Assembly (NCBI GenBank): GCA_030640215.1
Contig: DAOWJU010000108.1
Coordinates: 1 to 10,332, forward strand
Source: Desulfuromonadales bacterium
GTDB lineage: Bacteria; Desulfobacterota; Desulfuromonadia; Desulfuromonadales; BM103
DNA: 10,332 bases
Direction: 5' to 3'
Made by a program: the position numbers and the translations under genes. How positions within the stretch are numbered: position 1 is the first letter of the stretch; the number at the start of each line of letters is the position of its first letter. Positions 5,074-10,332 of this stretch are shown here, piece by piece. The notes under the pieces are model-generated. The model searched no databases, was not told where the DNA came from, and saw only the letters and a program-made list of their open reading frames with translations.

Positions 5074-6923
5074 ACGAATTCCATTTTCTGCGCCCGGACT
5101 GGTTCTGGTTGCTTCCGCCATTGGCCCTGCTGCTCTTCTGGCTCTGGCGACAACAACTCCACAGCCGTAGTTGGCAAGCAGTTTGCGACCCACAACTGCT
5201 CCCCTACCTGCTGCTCGGACGCTCACAACGGCGTCGCAACTGGCCGCTCCACCTGATTCTGCTCGCCCTGCTGCTGACGGTCATTGCCTTGGCCGGACCG
5301 ACCTGGGAGCGGTTGCCGCAGCCGCTCTTTCGTCAACATTCGGCGCTGGTCATCTTGCTCGACCTGTCCGCCTCGATGAACTCCGCCGACCTCAAACCGA
5401 GCCGACTGGTGCGGGCGCAGCTGAAGATCGCTGATATTCTCAAGCAACGGCGCGAAGGGCAAACCGCCCTGGTGGTCTTTGCCGGTGACGCCTTTACCGT
5501 GACTCCACTGACCGATGACGGCAAGACTATCGTCGCGCTGCTCGACAGCCTGGAACCGGGGTTGATGCCAACCTTTGGCAGTCGGCCGGAGCTTGCGATC
5601 ATGCAAGGTCGCCAACTGCTGCAACAAGCCGGACTGGCCCAAGGTGATCTACTGCTGGTGACCGACGACGATGAGCCTGAAGGGGCAAATGCAGAAGCAG
5701 CACGATTACGCAAAGATGGTTACCGACTCTCGGTACTCGGCGTCGGCACGGAAGCGGGTGCGCCGATCCCCTTGCCGGACGGCGGCTTCTTTAAAGATAC
5801 CGCGGGACAGGTCGTTTTACCGCGTCTCAAACCGGCGGCGCTGCAACAGCTGGCGCAGGCTGGCGGTGGCAAATACCAAACCATCCGGGTTGATGATCAG
5901 GATCTGCAAACATTGCTGGCCGGAACGTTTCACGAACGGCTTGTAGCCGAGCAGCAACAGAGCGACCAACTCGGCGATCGCTGGCTAGAAGCGGGCGTCT
6001 GGCTGCTCTGGCCGCTGGCGCTGCTGGTCGCCGGTGCCTTCCGGCGCGGCTGGCTGACGATGATCGTGCTCTGCGGATTTATGACCCAACCAGCACAGGC
6101 CTTTGACTGGCAGCAACTCTGGCAACGTTCCGACCAACAGGGAGCGCAGACCTTTGCCGAAGAAGATTACGCAACTGCAGCACAGCAGTTTGAGGACCCA
6201 CGCTGGCAATCCAGCGCCCTTTACCGTGATGGCAAGTACGCCGAAGCCGCCAAACTGCTGGAAGCAGCAGAGAGCGCCGACGACTGGTACAACCAGGGAA
6301 ACGCCCTGGCCAGACAGGGCGATTTGTCCAAAGCACTCAACGCATATGATGAGGCGTTAGAACTTAACCCGCAGGACCAGGATGCTCTGCACAACAAGCA
6401 GCTGGTCGAAGAGGCGCTCAAGCAACAGCAGCAAGAGCAACAGTCGTCAGGGGACGGGGAATCATCAGAGGAAGACGGTGAGTCGTCGCAACAAAAGGGC
6501 GATTCTTCACCACAGGAGGACGATTCTTCAAAGCAGCAAGAATCCGACTCCAAGGCCTCGCAAGAGGATCAACTATCATCCTCGGACTCGTCTCAGCAGC
6601 AAGAACAGGAGGATGCGCAATCAAACGACTCAGAGTCAAAAGAGGCTGAGTCAGACCAACAGGAACAGCAAGAGGCGGAATCTCAATCCGCCGAGGCCGC
6701 AAAAGATCAAGAGAGCGAAGCGCAAGAGAACGAGGCACAGAGTGCCACCGAAACCAGTGATGAGCAACCAACCAGTGACAAGCAACCGACCAGTGAAGAA
6801 CAACGGGCCAGCCAGCAGTGGTTACAACGCATCCCCGATGACCCGGGCGGCTTACTGCGACGGAAATTCCTTTATCAATACCGCCAGCGTGACGGGCGGC
6901 AGACGAGTGACAAGCCATGGTAA
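5070..6923 (+). CDS. batB: BatB-BatC fusion: VWA domain, TPR repeat and acidic low-complexity tail
   Basis: The 617-residue protein joins two usual Bat components. The BatB half has spans at about 11-27 and 58-77, a VWA domain (about 90-290) with complete DLSAS (98-102), Thr168 and TDD (198-200), and a span at 307-323. A second hydrophobic stretch (328-340) ends in PAQA-F (341-345), which resembles a signal-peptidase site. The BatC half has TPR-like helices (about 355-450, best unit DWYNQGNALARQGDLSKALN), a linker of almost only Ser, Gln, Glu and Asp (about 450-582), and the conserved C-terminal motif IPDDPGGLLRRKFLYQY (588-604). The TPR region is probably periplasmic and protein-binding. ATG 5070 overlaps the batA stop (ATGA); a start at 5058 would add only MGVA. 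The stop (6921-6923) overlaps the batD start region. No frameshift is seen, so the fusion looks genuine. Confidence 0.92.
   Translation: MNEFHFLRPDWFWLLPPLALLLFWLWRQQLHSRSWQAVCDPQLLPYLLLGRSQRRRNWPLHLILLALLLTVIALAGPTWERLPQPLFRQHSALVILLDLSASMNSADLKPSRLVRAQLKIADILKQRREGQTALVVFAGDAFTVTPLTDDGKTIVALLDSLEPGLMPTFGSRPELAIMQGRQLLQQAGLAQGDLLLVTDDDEPEGANAEAARLRKDGYRLSVLGVGTEAGAPIPLPDGGFFKDTAGQVVLPRLKPAALQQLAQAGGGKYQTIRVDDQDLQTLLAGTFHERLVAEQQQSDQLGDRWLEAGVWLLWPLALLVAGAFRRGWLTMIVLCGFMTQPAQAFDWQQLWQRSDQQGAQTFAEEDYATAAQQFEDPRWQSSALYRDGKYAEAAKLLEAAESADDWYNQGNALARQGDLSKALNAYDEALELNPQDQDALHNKQLVEEALKQQQQEQQSSGDGESSEEDGESSQQKGDSSPQEDDSSKQQESDSKASQEDQLSSSDSSQQQEQEDAQSNDSESKEAESDQQEQQEAESQSAEAAKDQESEAQENEAQSATETSDEQPTSDKQPTSEEQRASQQWLQRIPDDPGGLLRRKFLYQYRQRDGRQTSDKPW
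6417..6815 (+). repeat. Low-complexity Ser/Gln/Glu/Asp-coding tract in batB-batC
   Basis: About 130 codons are nearly confined to Ser, Gln, Glu, Asp, Lys and Ala, with short recurring units such as GESS, GDSS and DDSS. The encoded stretch is strongly acidic and surely disordered, linking the TPR domain to the conserved C-terminal motif. Confidence 0.85.
6753..6806 (+). repeat. Three imperfect 18-bp tandem repeats coding TSDEQP-like units
   Basis: Units 6753-6770, 6771-6788 and 6789-6806 encode TSDEQP, TSDKQP and TSEEQR. The first unit is ACCAGTGATGAGCAACCA. The first two are closest and the third has drifted. They show that the linker grows by in-frame duplication. Confidence 0.85.
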
Positions 6924-8620
6924 TGCGACTCTTTAACTCACTTCTGATTCTGACCCTGCTACTGAGCCCTGTGGTGAGCCTGGCCGCGCAGCTCGAAGCG
7001 GTCCTGGATCGAACCCGGGTTGGCCTGGAGGAAAGCTTCGCTCTGGAGTTGCGGGCGAGCGGCAGCCTAGAAGGTGATCCAGACCTGAGCGTGCTGGACA
7101 AAGATTTTGAGCTACTCGGTCGTTCCCAGTCTTCTCAAGTTCAGATTGTCAATACCGACATCAGCCGCACGACCACCTGGAGCCTTTCCCTGTTGGCGCG
7201 CAGTGCCGGCCGCAAGACGATTCCAGCGATCTGTGTTGAAGATGATTGCAGCAAACCCGTCATTATTGACGTACTACCAGCCGGTCAAAGCAGTAACGGT
7301 GCAGTCGGAGAGAGCGACCTGCTGCTCGAAGTCAGCGCCGTACCGGACAAGGTCTGGGTCCAGTCGCAACTCCTCTACAAGGTGCGAATCATGACTCGTC
7401 TTAACTTTCTGCAGGCCAGCCTCAGCGAGCCGGAACCGTCCGGCATCGAGGCAGTGGTACAAAAGCTTGGCGACGACCGTAACTACGAGACTGAAAGGAA
7501 CGGGCTGCGTTACCGGGTGATAGAAAGAAGCTATGCTATCTTCCCTCAACAGAGCGGACCGTTAACGATTCCAGAGATCCGTTTTGGTGCCCAGATTGCC
7601 GAGCCCGGTCGACGTGGATACGACCCCTTCAACCAGAGAACCAGGCAGATCCGCAAGCGCTCCAAAGCAATCAACATTGAGGTGCTACCAGCGGCGGATG
7701 CCAAGGGACGCAGCTGGCTACCGGCCAACAATCTGAGTCTGGAAGACGACTGGCAGCAACCGCCGCAATTAACCGTCGGCGAACCGGCAACACGCACCAT
7801 CACCTTGCGCGCCAGTGGCCTGCCCTCCGCTCAGCTACCACCAATCGCTGTCGATGTTCCAGAAGGCGTCAGGAGCTACCCCGACCAACCGAACCGGGAG
7901 GACCAGTTCAACGAAAACGGCATACTTGGCATCCTGCAGCAGAAGCTGGCGCTGGTTCCGACCCAACCGGGGACTCTTCGTTTACCAGAGATCAAGATCG
8001 ACTGGTGGGATCTGCGCGCAGAGAGTTGGCAACAGGCTGTTTTGCCGGCCATTGAGCTTGAGGTGCTGTCAGCCACTGATCAGCCTGCAGCTGTGTCAGC
8101 GCCACCAGCTGAGCAGTTGAGTGCTCCAAAAGTTGAAGAAAAGCCACAAGCTGTTGAGCCGCTGACAATAGAGACGACCGAGTCCGGTTTCTGGTTTTGG
8201 TTGAGTCTGGCACTTGGCTGCGGTTGGCTGTTGACTCTGTTCTTGATCGTCAAAGCTAAGTTTGCGCGTGGCAGGGATAAGAACAAACAAGCTGGGGAAG
8301 AGGGAATTACCAGTCGGAAAGCAGCTTATCGGGAATTACAACAGGCGATTAAATCAGCTGATCAGGTACGGGTGCGCAGCGCCCTGCTCGGCTGGGGTGC
8401 GGCGCTTTTCCCGAAGCAGCAGCCTGGCAATCTGGAAGAGTTGGCGGTTCTCTGTGGTGAACCTCTGCAGCAGCAATTGGAGACATTCAGCAGGAGCCTT
8501 TACAGTCGTGCTCTTGGATCTTGGGATGGTGATGAGTTGTTGAGGGTGGTGGAGCAGGTGGAGCGTGAGAAAACCGAGGGTAAGAGTATCGATACGTTGC
8601 CGCCACTTTATCCGCAATAG
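6917..8620 (+). CDS. batD: BatD family periplasmic/membrane protein (protein oxygen tolerance)
   Basis: The 567-residue protein has an N-terminal signal peptide (hydrophobic 8-22, likely cleavage after SLAA at 21-24) and a long beta-rich region of Ig-like modules in the periplasm (about 25-410). The BatD hallmark VPDKVWVQSQLLYKVRI lies near 142-158, and the SYAIFPQQSGPLTIPEI motif also fits the family. A Pro/Ala/Glu-rich stalk follows, then a membrane span (about 423-445) and a cytoplasmic helical tail of about 120 residues. BatD is thought to be the periplasm-facing component of the Bat complex. ATG 6917 and ATG 6923 are both possible; the second overlaps the batB-batC stop as TAATG and equally keeps the signal peptide. 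No good ribosome site is visible, so coupling is likely. Unusual: Cys106 and Cys111 (CVEDDC) in the first periplasmic module. Confidence 0.92.
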   Translation: MVMRLFNSLLILTLLLSPVVSLAAQLEAVLDRTRVGLEESFALELRASGSLEGDPDLSVLDKDFELLGRSQSSQVQIVNTDISRTTTWSLSLLARSAGRKTIPAICVEDDCSKPVIIDVLPAGQSSNGAVGESDLLLEVSAVPDKVWVQSQLLYKVRIMTRLNFLQASLSEPEPSGIEAVVQKLGDDRNYETERNGLRYRVIERSYAIFPQQSGPLTIPEIRFGAQIAEPGRRGYDPFNQRTRQIRKRSKAINIEVLPAADAKGRSWLPANNLSLEDDWQQPPQLTVGEPATRTITLRASGLPSAQLPPIAVDVPEGVRSYPDQPNREDQFNENGILGILQQKLALVPTQPGTLRLPEIKIDWWDLRAESWQQAVLPAIELEVLSATDQPAAVSAPPAEQLSAPKVEEKPQAVEPLTIETTESGFWFWLSLALGCGWLLTLFLIVKAKFARGRDKNKQAGEEGITSRKAAYRELQQAIKSADQVRVRSALLGWGAALFPKQQPGNLEELAVLCGEPLQQQLETFSRSLYSRALGSWDGDELLRVVEQVEREKTEGKSIDTLPPLYPQ

Positions 8621-8738
8621 TTCCTCTGACATCCAGCGTTATTTCATAAAACATAAAGTGGGACTTGTCGTGGAAGTGACAAAGGTGAAGGGTCTGTGCT
8701 TGGCGGCATTGGCCGACTATTAGACGGAAAATGATTTT
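8621..8738. other. Intergenic region between convergent batD and helicase genes
   Basis: This 118-bp stretch must contain the ends of two transcripts. I see a weak hairpin, CTTGTC (8664-8669) with GACAAAG (8678-8684, one bulged base), and a T6 run at 8735-8740, but the two are not adjacent. No convincing intrinsic terminator is present in either direction. Confidence 0.4.
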
Positions 8739-9959
8739 TTAATTGTTTTGCACGGTGGTCTTTTTCGACTTTTTCGGTTTCTTGGGCTTCTTTGGTCGAT
8801 CCTGCAAGCGGGTCAATGGCACCTTGTGCGTTGGAATAAAACCTCTCTCAACCTCGCGCACCAAAGTCTGGCGAATCAGACTTTCGATCGCAGCGAGCAG
8901 CTTGACCTCGTCGGCGCAGACCAGTGAGATCCCCTCTCCTTCGAGACCAGCGCGACCGGTACGACCGATGCGGTGTATGTAGTTTTCAGGGACTTTAGGC
9001 AACTCGAAATTGATCACGTGTGGCAGTTCACGAATGTCGATACCGCGAGCTGCAAGGTCAGTGGCAACCAGGACCCGGAACTTGTTCGCCTTGAAGTCAT
9101 CCAGAGCGCGGACACGCTGTGCCTGGCTCTTGTCACCATGAATCGCCGCCGCCGAGATGTCATCGCGCTGCAGTTGCTTCACCAGTCGGTCAGCCCCTTT
9201 CTTGGTGCGGTTAAAAACCAGCACCTGCTCCCAGTTTTTGCTACGCACCAAGTGGCTGAGCAGGGACTGCTTCATGTCTTTGTCGACCTCATAGACCCAC
9301 TGTTTCACACTTTCCGCCGGGGCATTTGGTGGAGTTACCTCTATCTGCAGCGGCTTGTTGAGCAGCTCATCAGCGAGCTTGCGGATGTCCGCGGACAAGG
9401 TGGCCGAGAAGAGCAGGTTCTGGCGTTGTTTCGGTAGCAGCGCGAGGATTTTGCTGATGTCGTCAATAAAACCCATGTCAAGCATGCGGTCGGCTTCATC
9501 GAGCACCAGAATCTCAACCTGTGAAAACTTCACGGCGTTCTTGCTGAAAAGGTCAAGCAAACGTCCAGGGGTTGCCACCAGCACATCGATTCCGCCACGC
9601 AGTTTCATCATCTGCGGATTGATTTTTACTCCACCGTAGACAACTCCTGACTTCAGTGAAAGGTGTTTGCCATAGCTGGCAACGCTCTTGCCAATCTGTA
9701 ACGCCAGTTCGCGGGTCGGTACCAGCACGAGGGCACGGATGTGGTTTGATTTCACTCTGGAGCCACCAGTAAGACGCTGCAGCAGCGGCAATGAAAAGCC
9801 GGCTGTCTTGCCGCTACCGGTTTCCGCAGCGACCATCACGTCCTGGCCGGCGAGCACCGCAGGGATCGCCTTGATCTGGATCGGCGACGGCGTGGAGTAT
9901 TTGCTTTCCTCAATTGCGCGGAGTATAGGCTCGGAGAGTCCGAGAGTTGAGAATGTCAT
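8739..9959 (-). CDS. rhlE: RhlE-type DEAD-box ATP-dependent RNA helicase
   Basis: The 406-residue protein has every DEAD-box motif in order: Q motif PSPIQ (24-28), [10 protein letters not shown] (44-52), Ia PTRELALQ (81-88), Ib TPGRLLD (130-136), II DEAD (154-157), III SAT (185-187), [16 protein letters not shown] (246-259), [12 protein letters not shown] (299-309) and [12 protein letters not shown] (329-338). The N-terminus [16 protein letters not shown] and short C-terminal extension match RhlE rather than CsdA/DeaD or SrmB. The tail is Lys/Pro-rich ([12 protein letters not shown], 389-400), probably binding RNA. RhlE proteins unwind short RNA duplexes in ribosome assembly and mRNA turnover, often in the cold. 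I chose ATG 9957-9959 because the family N-terminus begins there; an in-frame TTG at 9981-9983 would add 8 residues (MNLSKAGP) without homology or a clear ribosome site. The ATG itself has only a weak AGG upstream. The gene appears monocistronic. Confidence 0.94.
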   Translation of the reverse strand: MTFSTLGLSEPILRAIEESKYSTPSPIQIKAIPAVLAGQDVMVAAETGSGKTAGFSLPLLQRLTGGSRVKSNHIRALVLVPTRELALQIGKSVASYGKHLSLKSGVVYGGVKINPQMMKLRGGIDVLVATPGRLLDLFSKNAVKFSQVEILVLDEADRMLDMGFIDDISKILALLPKQRQNLLFSATLSADIRKLADELLNKPLQIEVTPPNAPAESVKQWVYEVDKDMKQSLLSHLVRSKNWEQVLVFNRTKKGADRLVKQLQRDDISAAAIHGDKSQAQRVRALDDFKANKFRVLVATDLAARGIDIRELPHVINFELPKVPENYIHRIGRTGRAGLEGEGISLVCADEVKLLAAIESLIRQTLVREVERGFIPTHKVPLTRLQDRPKKPKKPKKSKKTTVQNN

Positions 9960-9983
9960 AGGGCCTGCTTTCGATAAGTTCAA

Positions 9984-10019
9984 GGGACACTCTTACACGA
10001 TACCCTAGTGTCCCGTATC
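9984..10019 (-). promoter_or_regulatory. Two mutually exclusive hairpins in the helicase leader
   Basis: GGGACACT (9984-9991) and AGTGTCCC (10007-10014) form a perfect 8-bp inverted repeat with a 15-nt loop, ending 24 nt before the helicase ATG. An overlapping pair, GATAC (9999-10003) and GTATC (10015-10019), could form instead and would open the first. DEAD-box helicase mRNAs are often controlled through structured leaders (cold response, autoregulation). That this one acts so is inference. An operator palindrome is the alternative. Confidence 0.45.
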
Positions 10020-10068
10020 AATAGCATCAAATCTGTCGATCAAGGGAATTTTTCAAGTTTGCAACTTT

Positions 10069-10118
10069 GCAGGCCTGACCCCGAGATTTCAACATGAGTC
10101 TAACGTAGGCTTGACCCC
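10069..10118. repeat. Two imperfect GYAGGCYTGACCCC direct repeats
   Basis: GCAGGCCTGACCCC (10069-10082) and GTAGGCTTGACCCC (10105-10118) match at 12 of 14 positions and are offset by 36 bp. Read on the minus strand they are GGGGTCAGGCC and GGGGTCAAGCC. I associate such GGGGTCA-type repeats with the flanks of REP-associated (Y1_Tnp) transposase genes in proteobacteria, but no transposase is present here, so element origin is only a suggestion. Confidence 0.45.
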
Positions 10119-10166
10119 TTTGTCTTTGTTAGCAAAGCCTCCCCCTCTCTCTCTTATGTTTGACTG

Positions 10167-10231
10167 ACCTACCCATTGTCGGTATTATCGGCAATCGCGC
10201 CTGTACTACTGCTTTCTATGGGTAAATAGGT
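10167..10231. repeat. Bulged inverted repeat around TACCCAT/ATGGGTA
   Basis: TACCCAT (10170-10176) pairs perfectly with ATGGGTA (10218-10224). ACC (10167-10169) can pair with GGT (10229-10231) past a 4-nt bulge. The loop is 41 nt. Function unknown. Confidence 0.35.
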
Positions 10232-10236
10232 TGTCC

Positions 10237-10266
10237 CTGGAATTACTACGTAATTGCCATTTCCAG
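10237..10266. repeat. Bulged hairpin CTGGAATTAC-TAC-GTAATT-CCAG
   Basis: AATTAC (10241-10246) and GTAATT (10250-10255) pair around a 3-nt loop. CTGG (10237-10240) can pair with CCAG (10263-10266) beyond a 7-nt one-sided bulge. No T-run follows on the plus strand. Function unknown. Confidence 0.4.
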
Positions 10267-10332
10267 CAGATTTCTACATGCAAGGTTGCTTAGACTTACA
10301 TCGTTCGATGTTCTTGGGATTACTCTCAAATG

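Larger units (their letters stand above)
10020..10332. other. Stretch of about 310 bases without a recognisable gene
   Basis: No frame here is long enough or has a ribosome site to support a gene. On the minus strand one frame reads HLRVIPRTSND... from the window edge for about 28 codons to a TAG, then meets more stops before a short run ending RERGRLC. It could be a decayed coding end, but I recognise nothing. The region does hold two GGCYTGACCCC repeats, a pyrimidine tract (10138-10155) and two bulged inverted repeats, listed separately. Confidence 0.6.

Noticed and set aside
6418..7101. Long minus-strand open frame across batB-batC and batD
   Set aside because: It arises from the low-complexity coding tract on the plus strand; its product is compositionally odd and has no start signals.
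8713..8740. Hairpin CCGACTA-TTAGACGG followed by T6 as terminator of batD
   Set aside because: Only CCG/CGG can pair; the inner part has a mismatch and would leave a one-base loop, so no stable stem precedes the T-run.
8739..9983. Helicase starting at TTG 9981-9983
   Set aside because: The added eight residues lie outside the conserved RhlE N-terminus and there is no clear ribosome site; ATG 9957-9959 fits the family better.
10310..10332. ATG near the right edge as start of a new plus-strand gene
   Set aside because: No ribosome site precedes it and only eight codons are visible.

Overview
The window looks like chromosomal DNA of a Gram-negative bacterium. It encodes a lipobox lipoprotein, an inner-membrane and periplasmic Bat protein set, and an RhlE-type helicase, with moderately GC-rich coding DNA and AT-rich intergenic DNA. 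The BatB-BatC fusion and the DUF4381 gene are layouts I associate with Gammaproteobacteria and some Desulfuromonadales-like lineages. I cannot decide between these from the sequence alone.

Left part (1-1615): the 3' end of an endonuclease/exonuclease/phosphatase (EEP) family gene on + faces two small leftward genes. One encodes a LEA14-type (LEA_2) lipoprotein. The other encodes a soluble protein of about 138 residues that I do not recognise. Hairpins lie between the convergent genes and after the unknown gene. An AT-rich region of about 260 bp then carries a good sigma70-like promoter for the operon that follows.

Centre (1616-8620): a tightly packed six-gene MoxR/Bat operon in the order moxR (AAA+ ATPase), DUF58 protein, DUF4381 membrane protein, batA (VWA), a batB-batC fusion (VWA, TPR and an acidic tail), and batD. 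Junctions are gaps of 1-5 nt or start/stop overlaps. By family knowledge MoxR ATPases act with VWA-domain proteins as chaperone-like or assembly machines, and Bat proteins have been linked to aerotolerance and envelope stress. The substrate here cannot be inferred. Details worth checking are an internal signal-peptide-like segment inside BatB-BatC, a long Ser/Gln/Glu/Asp linker with 18-bp repeats, a 21-bp in-frame duplication in the DUF4381 protein, and a Cys-x4-Cys pair in the periplasmic part of BatD.

Right part (8621-10332): a convergent intergenic region, then a complete RhlE-type DEAD-box RNA helicase on the minus strand. Its leader can form two mutually exclusive hairpins. The last ~310 bases hold no gene I can support, but contain two imperfect GGCYTGACCCC repeats and two bulged inverted repeats, which could be remains of a repeat or mobile element.

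Nothing here is clearly a new defence or mobile system. The core is a known but mechanistically unresolved MoxR-VWA system with several local oddities.
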